From contig CAKOYU010000018.1 in the NCBI GenBank assembly GCA_934130975.1, forward strand, positions 1-31,051: DNA of 31,051 nucleotides, given 5' to 3'. The notes beneath the pieces were generated by a model that worked only from the letters and a program-made list of their open reading frames with translations, did not search any database and was not told where the DNA came from. Below, piece after piece: positions 6,735-14,237 of this stretch (position 1 is the first letter of the stretch; each line of letters begins with the position of its first letter). The position numbers were made by a program, and so were the translations under genes. Origin of the DNA: an uncultured Clostridia bacterium (GTDB lineage: Bacteria > Bacillota > Clostridia > TANB77 > CAG-508).

Positions 6735-6775
6735 TTTTTGATTGACAACATTGTGGTACAGAAGAATTAGCTCAC
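6735..6775. other. attR junction
   Basis: Element sequence ending ...GATTGACAACATTG meets cotJC sequence GGTACAGAAGAATTAGC, with the inferred TG core at 6754-6755. Upstream in the cotJC frame is a TGA at 6743-6745, so the 3' part is not open beyond the junction. A TTTTTTT tract (6733-6739) lies just inside the element. The exact core depends on the uninterrupted gene reading GAC ATT GGT ACA, which the protein family strongly predicts. Confidence 0.6.
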
Positions 6776-7198
6776 CTAGAAATGGTTGGCACTATTGTTC
6801 ATCAATTAACAAAAAATGCATCAATTGAAGAAATTGAAACTGCAGGTCTAAGTGCATATTATACAGATCATGGTGTAGATGTATATCCACAATCAGCTGC
6901 TGGAGTACCATTTGATGCAAATTGTTTAGCTTGTAAAGGAGATGCTATTGCAAATCTTCAAGAGGACTTAGCTGCTGAACAAAAGGCACGTGCCACTTAT
7001 GAAAAATTAATAGATTTATGTAGAGATAATCCAGATGTAGTAGACCCTCTTCGATTCTTACGTGAAAGAGAAGTTGTTCACTTTCAAAGATTTGGAGAAG
7101 CTTTAAGAGGTGTTCAAGATAAACTGGCAGAAAAGAAATTTTATATGAATGATGGTAGTTGCTTAGATATGCAACAAAATGATTGTAATTGCCAATAA
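6755..7198 (+). CDS. cotJC: cotJC 3' part (manganese-catalase-like spore coat protein)
   Basis: 147 codons starting at the reconstructed Gly codon: GTEELAHLEMVGTIVHQL..., AAGVPFDANC, AAEQKARATYE, DPLRFLREREVVHFQRFGEA. These are hallmark segments of CotJC, a spore coat/inner-coat protein of the manganese catalase family. The Glu and His ligands in EELAH, the Glu of AAEQKA and the His of EVVHF are all in this part; only the first ligand Glu would lie in the missing 5' part. The C-terminus has a Cys-rich tail (CLDMQQNDCNC). As it stands the first ATG is at 6782, without a ribosome binding site, so no full protein is made unless the element is excised. Confidence 0.9.
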   Translation, partial: GTEELAHLEMVGTIVHQLTKNASIEEIETAGLSAYYTDHGVDVYPQSAAGVPFDANCLACKGDAIANLQEDLAAEQKARATYEKLIDLCRDNPDVVDPLRFLREREVVHFQRFGEALRGVQDKLAEKKFYMNDGSCLDMQQNDCNCQ

Positions 7199-7203
7199 GT
7201 CAA

Positions 7204-7238
7204 AAAGGTAATAGATAAAACATCTATTACCTTTCTTT
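7204..7238. terminator. Terminator after cotJC
   Basis: AAAGGTAATAGAT (7204-7216), loop AAAAC, ATCTATTACCTTT (7222-7234), then CTTT. The 13-bp perfect stem lies between convergent genes and can serve both strands. Confidence 0.85.
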
Positions 7239-7273
7239 ATATTTTATATACTACATTATTAAAAAATACCAAC

Positions 7274-7585
7274 TTATCTTTGTTCTTCTTCTTTTACAAA
7301 TTCATCTAAAACTTTTGCAGAACCATGTTTCTGACTACCTGTCAATATTCCATCTTCATCTCTATGAAGATTCATAAATGCTAAAAGGTTATAATCTTCT
7401 TTTTCTAATTGTCCTTGTAGTATTTTTAATGATTCTTTCTGTTTATCAGAAATTTCTTTAGGTAAATAAAATATTCCTGACTTATAATCTGGTACTGAAG
7501 TATTTTCTGCAAATACAACAGGTCTATTTCCATATAAAATCAAAATTTTCACTTTTTCAATTAAATTATTCTCTAATTCACTCAT
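7274..7585 (-). CDS. Small protein of unknown function
   Basis: 103 aa from ATG 7583-7585, preceded by GGTGGAGAG; a longer frame to 7663 would run through the promoter and lacks a ribosome binding site. The sequence MSELENNLIEKVKIL...GNRPVVFAENTSVPDYKSGI...FMNLHRDEDGIL...FVKEEEQR has mixed alpha/beta character, no signal peptide, no membrane segment and no motif I know. It has its own promoter at 7610-7638, divergent from tsaC. Confidence 0.75.
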   Translation of the reverse strand: MSELENNLIEKVKILILYGNRPVVFAENTSVPDYKSGIFYLPKEISDKQKESLKILQGQLEKEDYNLLAFMNLHRDEDGILTGSQKHGSAKVLDEFVKEEEQR

Positions 7586-7609
7586 TCTCTCCACCTCACT
7601 TATATTTAT

Positions 7610-7638
7610 ATTATACCATAATCTACTAAAAAGTTCAA
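7610..7638 (-). promoter_or_regulatory. Promoter of the small unknown gene
   Basis: Minus strand TTGAAC (7633-7638), 17-nt spacer, TATAAT (7610-7615). It is divergent from the tsaC promoter, only 5 bp between the -35 boxes. Confidence 0.75.
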
Positions 7639-7643
7639 ATCTA

Positions 7644-7672
7644 TTGATTTTACAAGCTTTCAAGAGTATAAT
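7644..7672 (+). promoter_or_regulatory. Promoter of tsaC
   Basis: TTGATT (7644-7649), 17-nt spacer, TATAAT (7667-7672), followed by AGAAAGAAGG and the ATG at 7698. Confidence 0.75.
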
Positions 7673-7697
7673 ATTCTTATAAGAAAGAAGGATTGAA

Positions 7698-8321
7698 ATG
7701 TACTTAGATTTAAAAAATAATAAAGATTATACAAAATTAATCAAACCTGCCCAAATCATAAAAAATGGAGGTTTAGTAATATTTCCAACAGAAACAGTTT
7801 ATGGTATTGGAGCTAATGGATTAGATAAAGATGCTATTAAAAAAATATATGAAGCAAAACAAAGACCTCTAAATAAACCTATAAGTCTTTTAGTTAGCAA
7901 TATTGACATGATTGAAAGTGTTGCAAAAGACATTACGGATATAGAATATTCTATAATAAAAAAGTTCTTTCCTGGTCCTTTAACTATTATTTTAAAGAAG
8001 AAAGAAATTATTCCTGATATTTTAACTGCTGGCTCTGATACTATTGGAATTCGTATGCCTGCAAATGATATTGCTTTAAATTTAATAAATTATGCTGGTG
8101 TTCCAATTGCTACTCCTAGTGCTAATATTTCTGGAAAACCAAGTGGAACTAATTTAAATGATATAATAAAAGATTTTGACGGAAAAGTTGATTGCTTTAT
8201 TGATGATGGTCCTAGCAAAATTGGCCTTGCTTCTACTATTGTTAAAGTTATTGATGGAATTCCTCATATTTTAAGACATGGTTCAATATCAATTGATGAA
8301 ATAAATTCAGTTATAAATTAA
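7698..8321 (+). CDS. tsaC: L-threonylcarbamoyladenylate synthase (TsaC/Sua5 family)
   Basis: 207 aa. It makes threonylcarbamoyl-AMP from threonine, bicarbonate and ATP, the first step of the t6A37 modification of ANN-decoding tRNAs, in the cytoplasm. YrdC-fold motifs are visible: GGLVIFPTETVYGIGANG (about 28-45), KQRPLNKPISLLV, FFPGPLTIIL, SDTIGIRMP and ATPSANISGKPSGT. The length is that of the short TsaC form; the extra Sua5 C-terminal domain is absent. The start has an AAGAAGG ribosome binding site and its own promoter. It is the only plus-strand gene in this chromosomal part and ends at a bidirectional terminator. Confidence 0.93.
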   Translation: MYLDLKNNKDYTKLIKPAQIIKNGGLVIFPTETVYGIGANGLDKDAIKKIYEAKQRPLNKPISLLVSNIDMIESVAKDITDIEYSIIKKFFPGPLTIILKKKEIIPDILTAGSDTIGIRMPANDIALNLINYAGVPIATPSANISGKPSGTNLNDIIKDFDGKVDCFIDDGPSKIGLASTIVKVIDGIPHILRHGSISIDEINSVIN

Positions 8322-8330
8322 AGACATGAA

Positions 8331-8364
8331 AAAATGGGGTTGTTATTCAACCCCATTTTTCTTT
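8331..8364. terminator. Bidirectional terminator between tsaC and the MATE gene
   Basis: AAAATGGGGTTG (8331-8342), loop TTATT, CAACCCCATTTT (8348-8359), then TTCTTTTT. The minus strand also ends in T-rich sequence, so it serves both convergent genes. Confidence 0.9.
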
Positions 8365-10362
8365 TTATACTGCTTGATGTACTTTTACAATCTCACAAAT
8401 CAAATTAGCTGCATTCTCTACACCAATTGCATCACTATTAATACAAATATCATAATTAGAAGGATCTTTCCATTCTTTTTCTGTATAATATTTATAATGA
8501 TTTGCTCTTAATTTATTTATTCTATTTATTTCTTTTTCGGCTTTAACTTTGTCTAAATTATAAAATTCAACAGCTCTTTTAATTTTATCATCCATACTGC
8601 CAGCAACAAAAACGCTAACAACATTTTCTTTATCTTTTAATATAAAATCAGCACATCTTCCTACAATTACGCAAGATTCCTTTTCTGCAACTTCTTTTAT
8701 TAATTCAGATTCTTTTATAAATAAGTCATCAGAATTATTTAGACCTGCATAATATCCATTGTTAAGTATTGATAATGCATCTCTTTTTTGTTCATTATTT
8801 TCAATATATTCTTCTGCTAAACCTGTTTCTTCTGCTAATTTTACAACAAATTCTTTATCATATAATTTTATTCCTAATTTGTCTGCAATTAATCTTCCTA
8901 TATATCTTCCACCTGAACCATACTCTCTAGAAATTGTAATTACTATTTGTTTATCAGTTGTGTTGTTTAAAGTTGTTTCTTCTTTTACAACTTCACTAAC
9001 ATTTCCATTTGCTTTTAATCCTTTAACTTCTTTTATTAAGAATATTGCTGCTAAAATAAATGCTATTCCATCTGCTACTGGTCCTGCACTTAATACACCC
9101 ATAATTCCAAATGCATGGCTTAATATTATCATTGATGGAATTAATATAACAATCTGTCTTGAAAGTGATAATATTGCACTTTTTGTACTTTTTCCAATTG
9201 CTTGGAAGAATATTCCTGATGGAATTTGTATACCATTTACTATTGTAAGCATTAAATATGTTCTAAATGCTAAACATGCAAATTCCATGTAGTTTTCATC
9301 ACCACTACCAAATATTAATATTAGTTTATCTGGTATTGTTTGGAATAATATAAATGCTATTGTACTTATTACTACACTTGAGCCTAATACAATTTTTAAA
9401 GTTTGTTTTACTCTGTCATATTTTCTTGCCCCATAATTGTATCCAAATATTGGTTGGCTTCCTGCTGCTATACCAATTATTATACTATTTAGTATTTGAC
9501 TTATTTTCATTACTATTCCTAATACTGTTATTGGTATTTCTGCTCCATATTTGCTTTCTGCTCCGTATTTTCCAAGCAAATTGTTTTCAGCTGTCATAAC
9601 ACATACTATACTCATTTGTGTAATAAAACTACTTATTCCTAATGCTGAAACTTTTTTACATACATTTGCTTTTAATTTAAAACTTTCTTTTGATAATTTT
9701 ATTGATTTGAATCTCTTTATATAGGCAACATTTAATACAAATGTTAATATTTGACTTATAACTGTTGCTAAGGCTGCTCCTTCTACACCTTTATGGAATA
9801 CAAATATGAATATTGGATCTAATATTGTGTTTAATATAGCTCCACTTACCATACTTATCATTGAATATTTGGGACTTCCATCTGCTCTAATAATAGAATT
9901 TAATGTTGTTCCTATCATCGAGAATGGGAATCCTATTGCAATTATTTTTCCATATGCCATTGCATATTCTTTTAAATTATCTGTACATCCAAATATTTTC
10001 AAAAATAATGGTAAAAATATAAATGTTATTATTGCAAATATTATTGATACTATTGCAGATAATAATATTCCATTTGCAATTCCTTCTTCTGCTTCTTTCT
10101 TTTTCTTTTCTCCTAATTTTAAGCTTAGATATGCTGATGCTCCATCTCCAAACATTAATGAAAATGCTAAACATATCATTACTAGTGGGAATACTACATT
10201 TGTAGCTCCATTTCCTAAATATCCTACTCCTTGACCTATAAATATCTGGTCTACTATATTATATAGCGAGTTTACCAACATAGATATTATACAAGGAATT
10301 GAGAATTTTCTGATTAGTTTTCCTATTTTTTCTTTTCCTAATATGTTTTCTTCTTGTTCCAT
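8365..10362 (-). CDS. MATE efflux transporter fused to a cytidylate-kinase-like domain
   Basis: 665 aa. Residues 1 to about 450 are a MATE-family multidrug/cation antiporter with 12 predicted membrane helices (GKLIRKFSIPCIISMLVNSLYNIVDQIFIGQ at the start, FGYNYGARKYDRVK in the middle). A linker (KEVKGLKANGNVSEVVKEE) leads to about 190 residues of cytidylate-kinase-like type: QIVITISREYGSGGRYIGR holds the P-loop-like Gly-rich turn, followed by KLGIKLYDKEF, CVIVGRCADFIL and a basic INKLRANHYKYYTEKEW region. In the cell the kinase-like part would be cytoplasmic. Each half is complete for its family, so this is a real fusion rather than a frameshift join. The start follows AGAAGGGAG; promoter at 10419-10447. 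Confidence 0.92.
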   Translation of the reverse strand: MEQEENILGKEKIGKLIRKFSIPCIISMLVNSLYNIVDQIFIGQGVGYLGNGATNVVFPLVMICLAFSLMFGDGASAYLSLKLGEKKKKEAEEGIANGILLSAIVSIIFAIITFIFLPLFLKIFGCTDNLKEYAMAYGKIIAIGFPFSMIGTTLNSIIRADGSPKYSMISMVSGAILNTILDPIFIFVFHKGVEGAALATVISQILTFVLNVAYIKRFKSIKLSKESFKLKANVCKKVSALGISSFITQMSIVCVMTAENNLLGKYGAESKYGAEIPITVLGIVMKISQILNSIIIGIAAGSQPIFGYNYGARKYDRVKQTLKIVLGSSVVISTIAFILFQTIPDKLILIFGSGDENYMEFACLAFRTYLMLTIVNGIQIPSGIFFQAIGKSTKSAILSLSRQIVILIPSMIILSHAFGIMGVLSAGPVADGIAFILAAIFLIKEVKGLKANGNVSEVVKEETTLNNTTDKQIVITISREYGSGGRYIGRLIADKLGIKLYDKEFVVKLAEETGLAEEYIENNEQKRDALSILNNGYYAGLNNSDDLFIKESELIKEVAEKESCVIVGRCADFILKDKENVVSVFVAGSMDDKIKRAVEFYNLDKVKAEKEINRINKLRANHYKYYTEKEWKDPSNYDICINSDAIGVENAANLICEIVKVHQAV

Positions 10363-10418
10363 TCTTTTCTCCCTTCTTTTATCTTTTTATTATTTTTCGG
10401 CATTTTGCCAACTTGACT

Positions 10419-10447
10419 ATTATATAATTTTTTCATAAATTTGTCAA
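10419..10447 (-). promoter_or_regulatory. Promoter of the MATE fusion gene
   Basis: Minus strand TTGACA (10442-10447), 17-nt spacer, TATAAT (10419-10424); near-perfect consensus. It starts 5 bp after the stop of the upstream methyltransferase gene. Confidence 0.85.
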
Positions 10448-10451
10448 ACGG

Positions 10452-11342
10452 TTATTTGATTTTTTTTATTTTTGCAACAAAAAATCCTTCATATAATTCA
10501 GTTGGTAAAACACATATAGTACCTTCAACTTTTGCAGGTAAAGTTGGGATTTCTCTATCCAATTTTATTGGAACTATTTCTATTTTTCCTTTTCGCAAAA
10601 CTTTATTTAATATCTCTTCATTTTCTTGTTTTAATATAGAACAAGTAGAATATATCATCTCTCCTCCTGGTTTTAATATATTAATTGCTTTTTTTAGCAA
10701 TGTTTCTTGTGTCTTGCATGATCTTTGTATTAATTCTTTAGAAAATCTATCATCAAATACATTTTCTGTTCCACTTCCACTACATGGTGCATCTAGTAGT
10801 ATCTTATCAAATGAAAAATAATCACTTAATTGTCTTGCATCTTCTGTCATAATATTTACACAAGTTGCACCTTGTTTTTGTAAATTATATTTCAATTTTT
10901 CTGCCCTTATCTTATTCTTCTCACAAGCTGTTATAAAGGCTTTATTTTCTGTCATTGTAGCAATCTGAGTCGTCTTTCCTCCTGGTGCGGCTGCCATATC
11001 TAATATATTTTCTCCTGATTTTGGCTCTAATACAATTGGTGGTAACATTGATGATAGACTCTGTAAATATATTTCTCCATTTTCATACATTTGCATTTTT
11101 CTTATTTCGTCTTCTCTTACATTTTCTATTATTAAAGCTTCTTTATACCAGTCTACTTCTTTATATTTTATATTATTATTTTCTAACTGTTGTTTTATGT
11201 CTTCTACGGTTGTTTTTATTTTATTCACACGTAAAGTTACATATCTTTGCTTTGTATATCCTTCTATTATTTGTTTAGTTATTTCTTCTCCATATTGTTT
11301 TTCTAACATATCTTTTAAAAATTGTGGTATTTGTTTTTCCAT
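10452..11342 (-). CDS. RNA m5C methyltransferase, NOL1/NOP2/Sun (RsmB/RsmF) family
   Basis: 296 aa. It transfers a methyl group from SAM to C5 of cytosine in rRNA or tRNA. The short N-terminal part (about 1-95) is RNA-binding in this family. The catalytic fold has MAAAPGGKTTQ (SAM site), then DAPCSGSGTE and YSTCSILKQENEE carrying the two catalytic cysteines. The protein lacks the extra NusB-like domain of RsmB and the long C-terminal PUA region of full-length RsmF, so it resembles the short clostridial form; the target base is not predictable. I chose ATG 11342 because GGAG lies 7 nt upstream; the ATG at 11354 is part of the same purine stretch and lacks a site. Confidence 0.9.
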   Translation of the reverse strand: MEKQIPQFLKDMLEKQYGEEITKQIIEGYTKQRYVTLRVNKIKTTVEDIKQQLENNNIKYKEVDWYKEALIIENVREDEIRKMQMYENGEIYLQSLSSMLPPIVLEPKSGENILDMAAAPGGKTTQIATMTENKAFITACEKNKIRAEKLKYNLQKQGATCVNIMTEDARQLSDYFSFDKILLDAPCSGSGTENVFDDRFSKELIQRSCKTQETLLKKAINILKPGGEMIYSTCSILKQENEEILNKVLRKGKIEIVPIKLDREIPTLPAKVEGTICVLPTELYEGFFVAKIKKIK

Positions 11343-11395
11343 TTTACACTCCATTTTATATTTTTATTTAAATAAGTCTTTGACCATGTAGGCAT

Positions 11396-11424
11396 ATTAT
11401 ACCATATTATGTGTACTTTGACAA
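11396..11424 (-). promoter_or_regulatory. Promoter of the methyltransferase gene, inside the feoB end
   Basis: Minus strand TTGTCA (11419-11424), 17-nt spacer, TATAAT (11396-11401). The -10 box contains the feoB stop codon (TAA, 11397-11399), so the promoter overlaps coding sequence. Confidence 0.7.
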
Positions 11425-13562
11425 TCTTTTGAATACGGACAATATTGACATCCTCTTTTTACATTTTGTTTAGATTTTTTTACTTTTTTAACAATTTCTA
11501 CAATCGCTAAAGTAATTACAACAATTGCTATTAAATTAATACCTAATTGATTAATTAGTACAGCCAAACACCATGCCAATGTAATTTGAAATATCACAAC
11601 TTTACCTGTTTTAATAGTACTTCCTAATTCTTTTCTCATAGCTCCAATCGCTCCAAAACATGGTGCACTAAATAAATTAAATACCATAAACGCATATGCT
11701 GATGAAGGTTTAAAAAAGCCAAATATCTGTGAATTCAAAATTTGATTTCCACTCTCCGCAGTTTCAGACAATCCTGCAATTACTGACATCGAAGATATTA
11801 CTTGTTCTTTTGCAATTAATCCTTGTATTGCAGAAACCGTTGCTCCCCAACTATTAACCCCAAGTATAGGATAAAATGTCCATGATATCGTTTTTCCAAT
11901 TGTTGCTAATATACTATTTTCAATATCTATTCCATATTTTAAATTTATTGAAAATGATAATAAAAACCATATAACAATCGAACAAATAAAAATTACACTT
12001 CCAGCTCTTTTAAAAAATGCAATCGTTTTATCATATACATCTCTTACTACATATTTAATATTTGGAATTTTATATTCAGGAAGTTCAGAAATATATGTAC
12101 TACTTGTATTTATATAAATAAATTTTTTCATTACTATTGCACTTGCTATTATTATCATTACAGATAAAAAATATAGCGAAACTGAAACTAGACCTGAATT
12201 TTGTTTAAAAAAATAACTAGAAAATAGTGTTATAACTGGCAATTTAGCACTACATGGTATAAATGGTGTAAGTATTGTTGTCATCTCTCGTTCATCTTGA
12301 TTCTCTATTATTCTTGTTCCCATAATTGCAGGTACACTACAGCCAGCCCCAACTATAAATGGTATAAGACTCTTTCCATTTAAACCTATTTTTCTAAACA
12401 CCTTATCCAATAAAAGTGCAATTCTTGACATATAACCTGTTGTTTCTAATATAGCAATACATGTAAACAATATAATCAATTGAGGAACAAAACCAAGAAT
12501 CGATCCAACTCCTGAGATTATACCATCTACCAACAAACTAACAAGCCAATTTGCTATCCCTATCTTTTCTAATGTTATTTGAGTAACTCCTTTGGCTTTT
12601 TCCACTATATCTCCTATAAAGTCTACTGTAAATTTTCCAACTACTCCTACTGATAAATAATATACCAAGAACATTATAACTATAAAAATAGGAATTGCTA
12701 ACCATTTATTTAGAAAAATACTATCAAGTTTATCAGATATGCTTGGCATAGATATTAGATTATCTACTTGATCTATACCATGTACAACTTTAGTTTTAAC
12801 TTGTTCAATAAAACCATATCTTTCTGTTGCAATTATCTCTTCGAGATCAGTATCATACTCTGTAGCTAAATTATCTCTTATTCTCTGTATTTGGCTAAAC
12901 TTTGAATCTGAAATTTTAAGGTCATTTGGATTGAATCTAAAGTCATTTTCTAATAGCTTAACTGCAATAAATCTTTTATGTTCACTAAATATTAAATTGC
13001 TTTGAACCTCTACAATCGCTTGTTCTAATTTAGCATCATAAATATACAAACTATTCATTTTTGTGATAAAACTAGGCTTATTAAAAATTTCTTTTAATAG
13101 ATCATCAACACCATCACCCTTTAAAGCCGAAACTTTAATAACACTTGTCCCTAATAATGCTTCCAGCTTATGTTCATCTATAGAAAGCCCTTTCTTCTCT
13201 AATAAATCAACCATATTCAATACAACAATAACTCTGCAATCAAGCTCCAACAACTGAGTCGTTAAATACAAACTCCTTTCAAGACAATTAGCATCAATAA
13301 TATTAACAATAACATCAGGAGACTCGTCAAAAATAAACCTTCTAGAAACCTCCTCCTCCACACTATACGGACTTAACGAATAAATCCCTGGCAAATCAAT
13401 AATTTCACACACAACTCCATTGTTTTGCGAATTTTTTATAATCCCAGATTTCTTTTCAATAGTAACACCTGGCCAATTGCCAATCTTGGCATTCATTCCA
13501 GTCAATAAATTAAATAATGTGGTCTTACCACTATTTTGATTTCCAACTAAAGCAACTTTCAT
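11397..13562 (-). CDS. feoB: Ferrous iron transporter FeoB
   Basis: 721 aa from ATG 13560-13562, preceded by AGGAGG; longer frames upstream run through an intergenic repeat. FeoB imports Fe2+ across the cytoplasmic membrane. The N-terminal G domain has GNQNSGKTTLFN (G1), WPGVTIEKK (G2), DLPGIYSLSPYS (G3) and VVLNMVD (G4), followed by a helical GDI-like spacer. The membrane part has two Gate regions (IPFIVGAGCSVPAIMGTRI and the later IGAMRKELGS helix). The C-terminus is Cys-rich (CQYCPYSKDCQ), common in clostridial FeoB. feoA lies directly upstream, separated by a repeat cluster. Confidence 0.97.
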   Translation of the reverse strand: MKVALVGNQNSGKTTLFNLLTGMNAKIGNWPGVTIEKKSGIIKNSQNNGVVCEIIDLPGIYSLSPYSVEEEVSRRFIFDESPDVIVNIIDANCLERSLYLTTQLLELDCRVIVVLNMVDLLEKKGLSIDEHKLEALLGTSVIKVSALKGDGVDDLLKEIFNKPSFITKMNSLYIYDAKLEQAIVEVQSNLIFSEHKRFIAVKLLENDFRFNPNDLKISDSKFSQIQRIRDNLATEYDTDLEEIIATERYGFIEQVKTKVVHGIDQVDNLISMPSISDKLDSIFLNKWLAIPIFIVIMFLVYYLSVGVVGKFTVDFIGDIVEKAKGVTQITLEKIGIANWLVSLLVDGIISGVGSILGFVPQLIILFTCIAILETTGYMSRIALLLDKVFRKIGLNGKSLIPFIVGAGCSVPAIMGTRIIENQDEREMTTILTPFIPCSAKLPVITLFSSYFFKQNSGLVSVSLYFLSVMIIIASAIVMKKFIYINTSSTYISELPEYKIPNIKYVVRDVYDKTIAFFKRAGSVIFICSIVIWFLLSFSINLKYGIDIENSILATIGKTISWTFYPILGVNSWGATVSAIQGLIAKEQVISSMSVIAGLSETAESGNQILNSQIFGFFKPSSAYAFMVFNLFSAPCFGAIGAMRKELGSTIKTGKVVIFQITLAWCLAVLINQLGINLIAIVVITLAIVEIVKKVKKSKQNVKRGCQYCPYSKDCQSTHNMV

Positions 13563-13576
13563 CTTTTTTACCTCCT

Positions 13577-13675
13577 GTACATTTGGGACATTCACATTAT
13601 GGACCGGTTCTGTTTTGCTCACTGCACATTTGGGACCGGTTCTGTTTTGTCCCAAGAATGGTTCTTTTCTGCTCA
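13577..13675. repeat. Dispersed GGGACCGGTTCTG repeat, cluster A
   Basis: Between feoA and feoB: GTACATTTGGGAC..., GGACCGGTTCTGTTTTG CTCACT, GCACATTTGGGACCGGTTCTG and a diverged third unit TCCCAAGAATGGTTCTTTTC. The last unit covers the feoA stop codon. The same array, inverted, occurs at 22389-22473. Confidence 0.85.
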
Positions 13676-13927
13676 ATTTTGTAATACTTCTACTATAATT
13701 TTGGATAAATCTTTTTTGCATATACACAATTCGTAATCTCTTAAACTAATGTCTATGGGATCTCCTAGTGGTGCAATCTTTTTTATCTTAACCTCTGTCC
13801 CAACAGTCATTCCCATATCTAACATATGTCTTCTTATTTCTTTGTTATCTTCTTCTAATTTTAATATTTTTCCTATTTGTCCTACTTTTAATTTTGTTAA
13901 ATCACAACACACTCTTACTTCTTTCAT
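13673..13927 (-). CDS. feoA: Ferrous iron transport protein FeoA
   Basis: 84 aa from ATG 13925-13927, preceded by AAGGAGAG; the longer frame to 13987 starts inside a repeat. FeoA is a small SH3-like cytoplasmic partner of FeoB. Visible family features are LKVGQIGKILKLE, RRHMLDMGMTVGTEVKIKKIAPLGDPIDISLRDYEL split over about residues 34-65, and the C-terminal KDLSKIIVEVL strand. The stop lies at the edge of repeat cluster A, 110 bp upstream of feoB; the two are surely one operon. Confidence 0.95.
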   Translation of the reverse strand: MKEVRVCCDLTKLKVGQIGKILKLEEDNKEIRRHMLDMGMTVGTEVKIKKIAPLGDPIDISLRDYELCICKKDLSKIIVEVLQN

Positions 13928-13949
13928 ATAATCTCTCCTTGCATGTTTT

Positions 13950-14034
13950 GCGCATTTGGGACCGGTTCTGTTTTGCTCACTGCACATTTGGGACCGGTTC
14001 TGTTTTGCTCACAAGAACGGTACTTTTTTGCTCA
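13950..14034. repeat. Dispersed GGGACCGGTTCTG repeat, cluster B
   Basis: In the feoA 5' region: GCGCATTTGGGACCGGTTCT..., GCACATTTGGGACCGGTTCT... and a diverged unit AAGAACGGTACTTTTTTGCT. The first two units share the TGTTTTGCTCAC tail. The cluster ends exactly where the feoA -10 box begins, so it would form most of the feoA leader RNA. Confidence 0.85.
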
Positions 14035-14063
14035 TTATATTTTTTATCCATTGACGAATTCAA
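14034..14063 (-). promoter_or_regulatory. Promoter of feoAB
   Basis: Minus strand TTGAAT (14058-14063), 18-nt spacer, TATAAT (14034-14039). I saw no clear Fur box. Repeat cluster B follows in the leader. Confidence 0.55.
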
Positions 14064-14082
14064 GTGAATCTTGTAATCAAAA

Positions 14083-14138
14083 TAAAAAAATATAAGTTTT
14101 TTATGTAATTTTTTATCCACATAAAATACTTATATTTT
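14083..14138 (-). terminator. AT-rich terminator of the DUF975-CmpB gene
   Basis: Arms 14087-14106 and 14119-14138 pair at 19 of 20 positions around a 12-nt loop; on the minus strand the stem ends in seven T. It lies downstream of the 537-aa membrane protein gene and upstream of the feoAB promoter. The remaining 14139-14237 is AT-rich with nothing recognisable. Confidence 0.6.
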
Positions 14139-14237
14139 AAAACTATTTTTATACTCTTTCTATACTATTTTTATTTTTCATTTTTTATATGTTTTATTTT
14201 ATCCCTTCTATTCTATACCATTACATTAGATTCCTTT

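Larger units (their letters stand above)
33..6755. mobile_element. 6.7-kb serine-recombinase element inserted in cotJC (skin-like)
   Basis: The element lies between the two halves of cotJC. The only sequence shared by both junctions is the dinucleotide TG (33-34 and 6754-6755), as expected for the 2-bp core of a large serine recombinase, and excision would release a 6,721-bp circle. Genes inside are an HTH protein, the recombinase and a 45-aa protein (minus strand), a two-gene cargo (plus strand), and a structured-RNA/toxin-remnant tail. No phage structural or conjugation genes are present. cotJC is expressed in the mother cell in known spore-formers, so loss of the element there would be harmless to the spore genome, as with skin in sigK. 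Developmental excision is inference. Confidence 0.75.

Noticed and set aside
6782..7198. Free-standing 138-aa gene starting at the internal ATG
   Set aside because: The frame continues upstream through GTEELAHLE to the recombination junction, and the ATG has no ribosome binding site; it is a cotJC part.
13562..13727. N-terminal extension of FeoB (and of FeoA at 13927-13987)
   Set aside because: The extensions are translations of the intergenic repeats and have no ribosome binding site; good sites precede MKVALVGN and MKEVRVCC.
14083..14138. 20-bp AT-rich inverted repeat as a MITE or iron-responsive operator
   Set aside because: It has a minus-strand T-tract and lies just after a gene end, so a terminator explains it.
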